8,360 nt of DNA, from positions 1 to 8,360 of the forward strand of contig DVHH01000245.1 in NCBI GenBank assembly GCA_018712225.1, given 5' to 3'. Of this stretch, positions 1 to 6,113 are shown piece after piece (position 1 is the stretch's first letter; each line of letters starts with the position of its first letter). Made by a program: the position numbers and the translations under genes. The DNA comes from Scatomorpha intestinigallinarum. Its GTDB lineage: Bacteria > Bacillota > Clostridia > Oscillospirales > Oscillospiraceae. The notes below the pieces were generated by a model. It searched no databases and was not told the origin of the DNA. It worked only from the letters and a program-made list of their open reading frames with translations.

Positions 1-44
1 CTGCCAGCCCAAGCCCCTCGCCCCTGGGGCGAGTGATGAAATAA

Positions 45-59
45 GTCCGCGAAGCGGAC
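45..59. repeat. Short perfect inverted repeat GTCCGC-GAA-GCGGAC
   Basis: The 6-nt arms at 45-50 and 54-59 flank a 3-nt loop. It is one of a run of small hairpins in the tail of the operon; a second perfect one (17-24/26-33) lies just to its left. No function is assignable. Confidence 0.55.
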
Positions 60-80
60 ACCTTAGCGGCCGAGTGGCAC

Positions 81-98
81 CTCCCACGCGAGTGGGAG
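81..98. repeat. Short perfect inverted repeat CTCCCAC-GCGA-GTGGGAG
   Basis: The 7-nt arms at 81-87 and 92-98 flank a 4-nt GCGA loop. With the neighbouring hairpins it could form a compact structured block, but nothing in it resembles a known RNA family that I can name. Confidence 0.55.
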
Positions 99-159
99 AG
101 GCGGGTGGGTCCCGAAACCCCACGGGGGCGCCACCACCCCAAGCGCCTTTCTTTGGGGC

Positions 160-201
160 TCCACCCCGTTTCTTTGGGCAAGACCAAAGAAATGGGGTGG
201 A
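160..201. repeat. 18-bp near-perfect palindrome with TTTCTTTGG core (possible dispersed intergenic repeat)
   Basis: Arms 160-177 and 184-201 match over 18 bp with one mismatch, which is a G-U pair in plus-strand RNA, around the loop GCAAGA. The core TTTCTTTGGG also occurs as a direct copy at 148-157, so there are three copies of the core, two direct and one inverted, within about 50 bp. No T-run follows on either strand, so it is not a terminator. It has the look of a REP-like or MITE-derived element; similar motifs between genes of gut clostridia seem familiar, but from memory only. Confidence 0.6.
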
Positions 202-313
202 ACAGGCAGCGCAAACGTAAAGACAACCAACAGCAAAACGGCGAGTTCCGCCCAGCCAAAACCCACCCCCCGGGCGGCACTGGAACCCCGCCCCTACAGT
301 GGGGCAAACGCTC

Positions 314-345
314 AAAAAAGCGGAGCCCGCTTGCGCGGGCTCCGC
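314..345 (-). terminator. Rho-independent terminator of the operon
   Basis: On the minus strand a perfect 11-bp GC-rich stem (GCGGAGCCCGC / GCGGGCTCCGC, arms 335-345 and 320-330) closes a 4-nt GCAA loop and is followed at once by six T residues (314-319). It lies 40 nt beyond the stop of the small membrane protein gene. On the plus strand there is no T-run after the stem, so it acts on the minus strand only. Confidence 0.93.
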
Positions 346-385
346 AAAGCACCCCACAGGCCCATAAGGCCCGTCTTTAACTTGT

Positions 386-646
386 TCAGCGGAACCAGAT
401 CTCAGTGCAGAACAGTATAAACAGCACCGCGCCTACAGAAAACACAGCCGTAACAAGCAGCGCAGCCTTAACGGCTCCCCAGGCGAAAGCCCGGGACTCT
501 TCCTTCGTCATCGGCTCAGGGCCACCGGACTGCTCCGTCTGCTCAGGCACGTTCTCGCCCCGCTCGGCATACCAGGGCATGCCCTCGACGTTCATGCGGG
601 CGACAACGCGGCCGTCGTCGTCCTCATACCGCTTCTTTCTGCTCAT
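386..646 (-). CDS. Small single-helix membrane protein, last gene of the operon, function unknown
   Basis: The product has 86 residues. The N-terminus is basic then acidic (MSRKKRYEDDDGRVVARMNV), with a DDDGR motif at 9-13. A polar Pro/Glu-rich middle at about 30-50 is followed by one hydrophobic helix at about 57-80 (AVKAALLVTAVFSVGAVLFI) and a short TEIWFR tail. The positive-inside rule puts the N-terminus in the cytoplasm. The ATG lies inside oppF, overlapping it by 23 nt in another frame; only a weak GAGAAG precedes it, so translation is probably coupled to oppF. The gene sits before the operon terminator, which supports it as a real operon member. I have an impression of similar DDDGR small proteins near transporter genes in related clostridia, from memory only. 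It might be a stability or assembly factor for the importer; that is inference. Confidence 0.78.
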   Translation of the reverse strand: MSRKKRYEDDDGRVVARMNVEGMPWYAERGENVPEQTEQSGGPEPMTKEESRAFAWGAVKAALLVTAVFSVGAVLFILFCTEIWFR

Positions 647-1715
647 TCTTCTCAGCGGGTTTGCCGCTCTTGGCCTCAGCCATTGCCTGCTCCGCGCGCG
701 CCTTGCGCTCCGCGTCGTCGTAGAGGTGACAGGCGCACCAGTGCTCCGGCTCGACCTCCGCCCACTCCGGCACGGCGTATTTGCAGACCTCCATGCACTT
801 GTGGCAGCGCGTGTGGAACTTGCAGCCCTTCGGCGGATTCGCCGGGCTGGGCAGGCTGCCCTTGAGTATGATGCGCTTCATCTTCACGTCCGGGTCCGGG
901 ATCGGGATCGCCGAGAACAGTGCCTCAGTATATGGGTGGAGCGGATGAGCAAAGATCTTGTCCGTGTCCGCGTACTCCACCATCGAGCCCAGGTACATGA
1001 CGCCGACGGTGTCCGAAATGTGCTCCACGACGGACAGGTCGTGCGAGATGAAGAGGTAGGTAAAGCCGAAGTCCTTCTGCAGCTGCTTGAGCAGGTTTAT
1101 TATCTGCGCCTGGATGGACACATCCAGCGCCGAAACCGGCTCGTCGCAGACGATGAAGTCCGGGTTCAGAGCCAGGGCGCGGGCGATGCAGATGCGCTGG
1201 CGCTGTCCGCCGGAGAACTCGTGCGGATAGCGGTCCTTGTGGTATTCCTGCAGGCCGCAGGCGCGCATTATGCGGCTGATGTAGTCGTCAAACTCCTCCT
1301 TCGGCACGATGTTGTGCTCGCGGACCGCCTCGCCTATTATCTCGCCCACGGGGATGCGCGGGCTCAGGCTGGAGTAGGGGTCCTGGAAGATTATCTGGAT
1401 ACGGGGACGCAGGCGGCGCAGCTCCTCGCGGCTCATCTTGAAGATGTCCTGCCCGTCGAAAAGCACCTCGCCCGAGGTCTTCTCTATGAGGCGGAGTATG
1501 GTCCTGCCCGCCGTGGACTTTCCGCAGCCGGACTCGCCCACGAGGCCCATGGTCTGGCCGCGCTTGATGTGGAAGGAGATGCCGTCCACGGCGCGGACGT
1601 TGCCTATCGTGCGCTTGAAAAAGCTCGACTTGATGGGGAACCACTTCACGAGGTTTTTGACCTCGATGAGGTACTTGCTTTCCGTTTCGGGAGCGTTATT
1701 TCTGATCTCTTCCAT
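624..1715 (-). CDS. oppF: Peptide ABC transporter ATP-binding protein, OppF/DppF family
   Basis: Second cytoplasmic ATPase of the importer, forming a heterodimer with OppD. It has 363 residues. It opens with a full ABC domain: YLIEVKNLVKWFPIKSSFFK, the OppF-type start; Walker A GESGCGKS at 60-67; Q-loop IIFQDPYSSLSPR with Q111; signature FSGGQRQR at 167-174; Walker B FIVCDEP at 187-193; D-loop SALD; and ISHD with H225. The C-terminal extension from about 260 (HPYTEALFSAIP, GSLPSPANPP) has C298, C304, C311 and C327 in the cluster-binding spacing, plus C307 and C329. The last 30 residues are a Lys/Glu/Ala-rich tail. Both ATP sites of the OppD-OppF pair therefore look competent. The gene starts 1 nt after oppD and its last 23 nt overlap the small membrane protein gene. 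Confidence 0.97.
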   Translation of the reverse strand: MEEIRNNAPETESKYLIEVKNLVKWFPIKSSFFKRTIGNVRAVDGISFHIKRGQTMGLVGESGCGKSTAGRTILRLIEKTSGEVLFDGQDIFKMSREELRRLRPRIQIIFQDPYSSLSPRIPVGEIIGEAVREHNIVPKEEFDDYISRIMRACGLQEYHKDRYPHEFSGGQRQRICIARALALNPDFIVCDEPVSALDVSIQAQIINLLKQLQKDFGFTYLFISHDLSVVEHISDTVGVMYLGSMVEYADTDKIFAHPLHPYTEALFSAIPIPDPDVKMKRIILKGSLPSPANPPKGCKFHTRCHKCMEVCKYAVPEWAEVEPEHWCACHLYDDAERKARAEQAMAEAKSGKPAEKNEQKEAV

Positions 1716-1716
1716 C

Positions 1717-2898
1717 TCAAAGCTCCTCCACGTTCACGGATTTCGGCCAGCGCACGACCTCGCCCTGCCCGTCGTAGCGCCAGCAGGAGACGACATGCGT
1801 GTCGCTCAGGCGTATCTCGGGCGGGTAAACGCCCTGGCACTTCTCAACGCACTGCTCACAGCGGTCGCGGAAGTAGCAGTAGTCGGGCATGTTTACGGGG
1901 TTCGGCACGCTGCCGGGGATGTTGTAGAGCGCGTCCACCTTCTTGCCGACGACCGGCTTCGACTTCATCAGGCCTATCGTATAGGGATGGCAGGGGTTGT
2001 GGAAGATGTCCTCCGTCGTGCCCTTCTCGACGACGCGGCCCGCGTACATGACGACGACATAGTCCGCCATGCTGGCTATGACGCCAAGGTCGTGCGTGAT
2101 GAGCATGATGGAGCTGTTTATCTTGTCCTTGAGCTCCTTCAAGAGGTCGAGTATCTGGGCCTGGATAGTGACGTCCAGGGCCGTCGTGGGCTCGTCCGCT
2201 ATTATGAGTCCGGGGGAGCAGGCCAGGGCCATGGCTATCATGACCCTCTGCCGCATGCCGCCGGAGAGCTCATGCGGGTACATGCTGTATACACCCTCTG
2301 CGTTCGCTATGCCGACGAGCTTCAGCATCTCGATGGAGCGCTCCCTGACCTTGTCCTTATGCAGCCCCGGCTCGTGCAGGTTTATGACCTCGTCTATCTG
2401 GTAGCCGCAGCGGAAGACGGGGTTCAGGCTCGTCATCGGCTCCTGAAAGATCATCGAGACGCGGTTGCCGCGGATCTTCATCATCTCGCTCGTGGGGGTG
2501 TTGACGATGTTGTAGGCCTTGCCGTCGCCCATGTTGAGGCGTATCTCGCCGCCCACAGTCTGGCCCTGGGGCCGCTGGAGCAGCTGCATGAGGCTCAGGC
2601 TCGTGACGCTCTTGCCGCAGCCGGACTCGCCGACTATGCCCACCGTAGTGCAGCGCGGCACTTCAAAAGACACGCCGTCCACGGCCTTCACCGTGCCGAC
2701 GTCCGAGAAGAAGTAGCTGCACACGTTGTCAAACTCGACAACGTTGTTCTCGTCGTGCATCTTCGTCTCGTACTTCGAGGGGTCGGCGGCCTTGCTTGCG
2801 CGCTCCTTCTCCAGGCGCTTCGTGAGCTTGCGGTTGAAGCGGGTTATCTGCCGGGATTCCTTGCCGGATATATAGGATGTGTTCTTGCGTTTTGCCAT
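1717..2898 (-). CDS. oppD: Peptide ABC transporter ATP-binding protein, OppD/DppD family
   Basis: Cytoplasmic ATPase subunit that powers import, pairing with OppF. It has 393 residues. All nucleotide-binding motifs are intact: Walker A GESGCGKS at 90-97, Q-loop MIFQEPMTSLNP with Q152, signature LSGGMRQR at 211-218, Walker B LIIADEP at 231-237, D-loop TALD, and switch histidine ITHD with H269. The C-terminal oligopeptide-transporter extension starts at about 300 (HPYTIGLM, IPGSVPNPVNMP) and carries C341, C347, C354 and C372, spaced like the four cysteines that hold a [4Fe-4S] cluster in characterised OppD/DppD proteins; C350 is extra. Unusual is a basic, likely unstructured N-terminal extension of about 50 residues (KRKNTSYISGKESRQITRF) before the first strand. 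An internal ATG at 2760 (MHDENNVVEF) would remove it but has no good ribosome-binding site, whereas 2898 follows AAGGAGG. It lies 13 nt after oppC and 1 nt before oppF. Confidence 0.97.
   Translation of the reverse strand: MAKRKNTSYISGKESRQITRFNRKLTKRLEKERASKAADPSKYETKMHDENNVVEFDNVCSYFFSDVGTVKAVDGVSFEVPRCTTVGIVGESGCGKSVTSLSLMQLLQRPQGQTVGGEIRLNMGDGKAYNIVNTPTSEMMKIRGNRVSMIFQEPMTSLNPVFRCGYQIDEVINLHEPGLHKDKVRERSIEMLKLVGIANAEGVYSMYPHELSGGMRQRVMIAMALACSPGLIIADEPTTALDVTIQAQILDLLKELKDKINSSIMLITHDLGVIASMADYVVVMYAGRVVEKGTTEDIFHNPCHPYTIGLMKSKPVVGKKVDALYNIPGSVPNPVNMPDYCYFRDRCEQCVEKCQGVYPPEIRLSDTHVVSCWRYDGQGEVVRWPKSVNVEEL
1723..1729 (-). promoter_or_regulatory. Ribosome-binding site of oppF inside the end of oppD
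   Basis: GGAGGAG encodes the last Glu-Glu of OppD and lies 7 nt upstream of the oppF ATG. The oppD TGA and oppF ATG are separated by one base, an arrangement typical of translational coupling and roughly equal output of the two ATPases. Confidence 0.75.
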
Positions 2899-2906
2899 TT
2901 TTCCCG

Positions 2907-2913
2907 CCTCCTT
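2907..2913 (-). promoter_or_regulatory. Strong ribosome-binding site of oppD, overlapping the oppC stop
   Basis: AAGGAGG lies 8 nt upstream of the oppD ATG and shares bases with the oppC TAA stop, so translation of the two genes is probably coupled. It is the reason for preferring the start at 2898 over the internal ATG at 2760, which lacks a comparable site. Confidence 0.8.
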
Positions 2914-5080
2914 ACTGCTTCATCTTCGGGTCGAAGGCGTCCCTGAGGCCGTCGCCGACGAAGTTGAAGGCCACGACGGTGAGGCAGATGAGCAGGCCGA
3001 CCGGCACCCAGATGTAGGTGTACTTCAGCATGCTCTCCGAGGAGCCGGTGACCGAGTTTATCATGTTGCCCCAGGTGGCCAGCGGGTGCTTGACGCCGAG
3101 GCCGAGGAAGCTGAGCGTGGCCTCGGTGATGATAATGGAGCCGAGGGACATGGTGGCGTTGACTATGAGCTGGGGCATGACGTTCGGCACGAGGTGGCGG
3201 AAGATACGGCGCGAGGCGCGCATGCCCGTGGCCTCCTCGGCTATCATGAACTCCTGCTCGCGCAGGGAGAGTATCTGCCCGCGCACGAGCCTGGCTATGC
3301 CGGCCCAGCCCAGCACGCCGAGAGCCACCATCATCCAGACGAGTCGCACATAGGGGTCCATCTTGAGCGCGTCGAAAAGCGCGCCCATGATGATTAGGAT
3401 GGGGTAGGTCGGGATGCAGTAGAAGATGTCTACGACGCGCATGATGATGGTGTCCACCCAGCGGCCGAAGAAACCAGCCAGGCCGCCGAGGATAACGCCG
3501 ATGAGGGTCTCAAGGATGACGACGACAAAGCCTATCATGAGCGAGATGCGGCCGCCGTACATCATGCGGGCGAGGATATCCATGCCGTCGCCGTCCGTGC
3601 CGAACCAGTGCTCCGCGGAGGGCCCGGCATAGATGTCGATGAGGTAGGTGGTCTGCTCGCAGCTGAGGACGTACTCGCTGGTCTTGCGCTCGACATAGAT
3701 CTCGGTGTCCACGTAGACGGGCTCGCCGTTCTCGTCGAAGACGGGGTTGGAGGCGTCGTCCGTCTCCTGGATGGGGTAGACGAAGCTGCTCTTCGTGAGG
3801 CCCTCGTCCTCCATCTGGTTTATGACCTCCTGGGTCTTTTCCTTGAAGTCTATGGACAGGGTGTCCTGGCCGGAGTAGCGGCGCACGACAAAGGTGCCGA
3901 GGGAGGCTATCTCCTGCCCGGAGGCGTCTAGGACGGAACCGCTCTCGCCGTCGAAGTCGGAGATGGTGTAGGTCTGGCCATCGTACTCGAAGCTGCCGTC
4001 CCGGCCGGCGGCAAGCAGGGCGTCGGCCTTGAACTCGTCGCTGTACTGGGCGGAGCTGTCGAGGGAGTTGAAGACTAGGGTAGAGCTCACGAGGGCGTCC
4101 GTGGGCTCGCCCACGGTGCAGAGGTAATACTCTCCCCCGCTCTCGACCACGCGGTAGGCCGTGCCGTTCCAGCTGATGTTGCCGGCGCCGGAGGCTATGG
4201 CGTTTTCGACCTCGGCCAGCATTCCGTCGTCGGGCTTGAAGCCGCCCATGCCGAGCAGCGCAGCGCTCTCGCGGGTGATCTCATAACGGTTTTTGATGAC
4301 CATGCTCACGGAGTAGCTGACGCCGTTCACGGAAAAGCTCTCCTCGCCGGCGGCCACGGCTGCGGCGGCGGCCTGCTCGAAAGCGGCCTGCTCCGCGGCT
4401 GCCTCGCTCTCGTCATCGGCGCCGGCCTCGGCCTCCTCGGCCTCGTCGGCGGGCTCGGGCTCGTCGTCCGGGGTGATGAGCTCGGGCTCCTCCGAGACGT
4501 AGGTGAAGCTCTGGTGGATGGAGTCGTACTCAGCGACGAGGCTCGTGCCGCTGTACATGGCCACGGCGTCGAGGTCGTCAGCCGCGAGGGTGTAGATGGT
4601 GTCCGCCAGCTTCGTGACGGTGTACATGGTGCCCGCGGCGTCCGTGACCTGCATCTCGTCCAGACCATCGGCGTTCATGGCGTTTATATAGGAGTTCATG
4701 CTGTTGCGCACGGTGTTGGAGACGCTGATGCCGTCGCCTATGTAGTAGGAGACAAAGTCGGTGCGCTCCGAGGCGCTGGCGTAGTTGGCATTCATCTTGC
4801 CGTAGGTATAGAAGATCTGCGTCTGCGTATAGGGGTAGAACAGGGGGAAGATGAACGCGAAGATGAACATGAAGGCCAGGATGACGATGCCGACGATGGC
4901 CAGCTTGTTCCGGAAGAAGCGCTTGGCTACGAGCCGGCCCGGCGAGAGCACCTTTACGCGTTCCGCATCGTCCAGGGCGAGGGGCTCGCCCTCGTGGTGC
5001 ACGTGCTGCTGGCCGGCTGCCTCGCGTCGCTTGAGGGCCTCGTTCAGGCTGTCGGTGCGTCTTTCGTTCGTTTTTGCCAC
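2912..5080 (-). CDS. oppC: Peptide/nickel-type ABC transporter permease, OppC/DppC family, with a large extracytoplasmic insertion
   Basis: Second channel-forming subunit. At 722 residues it is more than twice the usual length of about 300. The start is GTG, preceded by AGGGGG. Residues 1-57 are cytoplasmic and include VLSPGRLVAKRFFRNKLAIV, the usual OppC entry to helix 1 (about 58-82). The conserved HWFGTDGDGMDILARMMYGG block, normally some 40 residues after helix 1, appears only at 491. The core after it is ordinary: helices at about 512-536, 545-567, 578-597, 640-660 and 688-709, and the EAA loop at about 612-636 (EEATGMRASRRIF, then HLVPNVMP). It ends VGDGLRDAFDPKMKQ. About 390 residues are thus inserted in the first external loop: an acidic linker (197-226), an Ala-rich helix (about 227-245), and repeated short hairpin-like units. 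The reading frame is continuous, so this is a true insertion, not a frameshift artefact. Function of the insertion is unknown; it is placed to contact the SBP. Confidence 0.95.
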   Translation of the reverse strand: MAKTNERRTDSLNEALKRREAAGQQHVHHEGEPLALDDAERVKVLSPGRLVAKRFFRNKLAIVGIVILAFMFIFAFIFPLFYPYTQTQIFYTYGKMNANYASASERTDFVSYYIGDGISVSNTVRNSMNSYINAMNADGLDEMQVTDAAGTMYTVTKLADTIYTLAADDLDAVAMYSGTSLVAEYDSIHQSFTYVSEEPELITPDDEPEPADEAEEAEAGADDESEAAAEQAAFEQAAAAAVAAGEESFSVNGVSYSVSMVIKNRYEITRESAALLGMGGFKPDDGMLAEVENAIASGAGNISWNGTAYRVVESGGEYYLCTVGEPTDALVSSTLVFNSLDSSAQYSDEFKADALLAAGRDGSFEYDGQTYTISDFDGESGSVLDASGQEIASLGTFVVRRYSGQDTLSIDFKEKTQEVINQMEDEGLTKSSFVYPIQETDDASNPVFDENGEPVYVDTEIYVERKTSEYVLSCEQTTYLIDIYAGPSAEHWFGTDGDGMDILARMMYGGRISLMIGFVVVILETLIGVILGGLAGFFGRWVDTIIMRVVDIFYCIPTYPILIIMGALFDALKMDPYVRLVWMMVALGVLGWAGIARLVRGQILSLREQEFMIAEEATGMRASRRIFRHLVPNVMPQLIVNATMSLGSIIITEATLSFLGLGVKHPLATWGNMINSVTGSSESMLKYTYIWVPVGLLICLTVVAFNFVGDGLRDAFDPKMKQ
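3626..4813 (-). other. Extracytoplasmic insertion domain within OppC
   Basis: This covers OppC residues of about 90-485, between helix 1 and the conserved HWFGTDGDG block. It has no long hydrophobic segment, so it should lie entirely outside the membrane. In order: an N-terminal part (about 90-196) with MQVTDAAGTMYTV; an acidic low-complexity linker at 197-226 starting EEPELITPDDEPEPADE; an Ala-rich helix; three repeated units; then a charged region (about 400-470) with FDENGEPVYVDTEIYVER. There is a single cysteine near its end (C474). I recognise no catalytic motif. I recall large loop-1 insertions in related clostridial OppC proteins but cannot name a domain. Confidence 0.85.
3931..4375 (-). 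repeat. Three degenerate protein-level repeats (hairpin-like modules) in the OppC insertion
   Basis: OppC residues 236-267, 289-321 and 350-383 share one pattern: an Ala-rich helix end, a Gly, a short strand, an N/D-G turn, a second strand with Tyr, and a closing Tyr or aliphatic. The cores are AAGEESFSVNGVSYSV, ASGAGNISWNGTAYRV and AAGRDGSFEYDGQTYTI. A weaker fourth candidate is DAAGTMYTVTKLADTIYTL at about 147-165. Spacing between copies is 53-61 residues. The DNA itself is not obviously repeated, so the copies are old. The alignment is by eye. Confidence 0.6.
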
Positions 5081-5089
5081 AGTGCTCAG

Positions 5090-5095
5090 CCCCCT
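5090..5095 (-). promoter_or_regulatory. Ribosome-binding site fixing the GTG start of oppC
   Basis: AGGGGG lies 9 nt upstream of the GTG at 5080-5078, just after the oppB stop. It supports GTG over any internal ATG, since the N-terminal cytoplasmic region and first helix are both retained from this start. Confidence 0.5.
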
Positions 5096-5096
5096 C

Positions 5097-6086
5097 TCAA
5101 TGCACGCGGACGCGCGGGTCCACCACGGCGTATAGAACGTCAGCCAGGAGGTTGGACAGCAGCGTCAGGATGGAGATAAAGGCGAGATAGAACATCGTGA
5201 AGGGTATGTCGCCGTTTATCATGGCGTAATAGGACGTATAGCCTATCCCGCGAATGCCGAAGAGCGTCTCCGTTATAAGAGCGCCGGAAAAGAGCGCGGG
5301 CAGGGTCGTGCCCGTGATGGTTATGAGCGGGATAAGTGTATTTCTGAAGGCATGACGGTTTATGACCGTCCTTTCGGACAGGCCCTTGGCCCGCGCGGTG
5401 CGGATATAGTCCGAATTTAGGACCTCCAGCATATTCGTGCGGGTATAGCGCATAAGGCCGCCTATGCCGACCATAGTCAAGGTTATGACGGGCAGGACCA
5501 TGTGCTTGCACAGGTCCAGGAACTTGCCGAAATCGGAAAGCAGCATATAGTCGCGGCTCTGCATACCGACAAGGTCGAACCAGCCGAGTTTTATCGAGAA
5601 AATCAGCTTCAGCAGCGTTGCCAGGAAGAAGGTCGGCATCGAGATGCACAGCAGCGCGATGACCGTGACGGTGTAGTCCGTCATGCTGTACTGCTTCCTG
5701 GCCGCGGTCACGCCGAGATACACGGCTATGACCGTTTCAAATATGAACGCTGCGAGCGACATCGCAACCGAGAACCAGATGACGTCGTTGAACTTCTCAA
5801 CAACAGGCAGGGTGTAATACCAGCTGTCGCCGAAGTCGCCCGTGAGGACGGTGCTCAGCCAGGTAAAGTAGCCGCCGACGATGCCCCTGTCGAAGCCGTA
5901 AGCGGCGTTGAGCTCTTCCAGCCACTCCTGGGCGCTCTTGAGGCTGCCCGGCTTGGTCGCGAGCTCGCGTGCCATTGTGTCCACGTAACTCGTGGGCAGG
6001 GAGAACATGAGCGCGTACACGATAAACATCACAAAGAAGAGTATCAGTACGCAAAGCAGCAGGCGTTTGATTATAAATTCGCCCAT
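5097..6086 (-). CDS. oppB: Peptide/nickel-type ABC transporter permease, OppB/DppB family
   Basis: One of the two membrane subunits that form the translocation channel, pairing with the OppC-type subunit encoded next. The 329-residue length is normal for the family. A first transmembrane helix at about 8-30 (ORF opens MGEFIIKRLLLCVLILFFV) is followed by an extracytoplasmic loop with the usual GSLKSAQEWLEELNAAYGFD stretch, then helices at about 103-127, 137-163, 196-215, 255-275 and 297-321. The cytoplasmic coupling (EAA) loop, which contacts the ATPases, is at about 226-253: it starts DYIRTARAKGLSE, with RHAFRNTLIP at its end. The chain closes with the conserved YAVVDPRVR. The ATG is supported by GGTGG 7 nt upstream. 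The gene ends 16 nt before the oppC start. Opp and Dpp members cannot be told apart from sequence alone, so the symbol denotes the subunit class. Confidence 0.96.
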   Translation of the reverse strand: MGEFIIKRLLLCVLILFFVMFIVYALMFSLPTSYVDTMARELATKPGSLKSAQEWLEELNAAYGFDRGIVGGYFTWLSTVLTGDFGDSWYYTLPVVEKFNDVIWFSVAMSLAAFIFETVIAVYLGVTAARKQYSMTDYTVTVIALLCISMPTFFLATLLKLIFSIKLGWFDLVGMQSRDYMLLSDFGKFLDLCKHMVLPVITLTMVGIGGLMRYTRTNMLEVLNSDYIRTARAKGLSERTVINRHAFRNTLIPLITITGTTLPALFSGALITETLFGIRGIGYTSYYAMINGDIPFTMFYLAFISILTLLSNLLADVLYAVVDPRVRVH

Positions 6087-6093
6087 ATCTTCA

Positions 6094-6098
6094 CCACC
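6094..6098 (-). promoter_or_regulatory. Ribosome-binding site of oppB
   Basis: GGTGG (within GGTGGTGAAG) lies 7 nt upstream of the ATG at 6086 and supports that start. It is a moderate match to the Shine-Dalgarno consensus. Confidence 0.55.
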
Positions 6099-6113
6099 AA
6101 TAGTAATAGGGCC

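Larger units (their letters stand above)
1..313. other. Gene-free intergenic stretch rich in short inverted repeats
   Basis: I see no convincing gene here. Short open frames exist on both strands, but they lack ribosome-binding sites, are rich in Pro/Arg/Gly, and run through the hairpins and the terminator. The stretch is unusually rich in palindromes: arms 17-24/26-33, 45-50/54-59, 81-87/92-98, 160-177/184-201 and 290-294/301-305. No promoter was found. What lies to the left of the window is unknown. Confidence 0.7.

Noticed and set aside
1..313. CRISPR array or structured RNA gene in the repeat-rich tail
   Set aside because: The repeats are inverted, short and unlike each other, with no regular spacing. 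No tRNA, riboswitch or other known RNA pattern could be recognised by eye.
63..380. Short open frames on both strands in the operon tail
   Set aside because: They run through inverted repeats and the terminator, lack ribosome-binding sites, and encode Pro/Arg/Gly-rich sequence with no domain.
405..2051. Long plus-strand open frame (548 codons) opposite oppF and oppD
   Set aside because: It lies antisense to two intact ATPase genes, is very rich in Arg/Ala/Leu/His, shows no domain and has no ribosome-binding site. Biased third positions of the real genes suppress stops on this strand.
1438..2946. Long plus-strand open frame (502 codons) opposite oppD
   Set aside because: It has the same cause as the other antisense frame: a shadow of GC-biased codons, with Val/Asp/His-rich composition and no recognisable domain.
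2912..5080. Two genes (a surface protein and an OppC) merged by a sequencing error
   Set aside because: The insertion lies inside OppC, between helix 1 and the rest of the core, in one frame. A merge of neighbours would place the extra sequence at one end.
4514..5179. Plus-strand open frame opposite oppC and the end of oppB
   Set aside because: It is repetitive in Val/Gly/Asp/His, the reverse complement of common codons in the real genes, and spans the oppB-oppC boundary.
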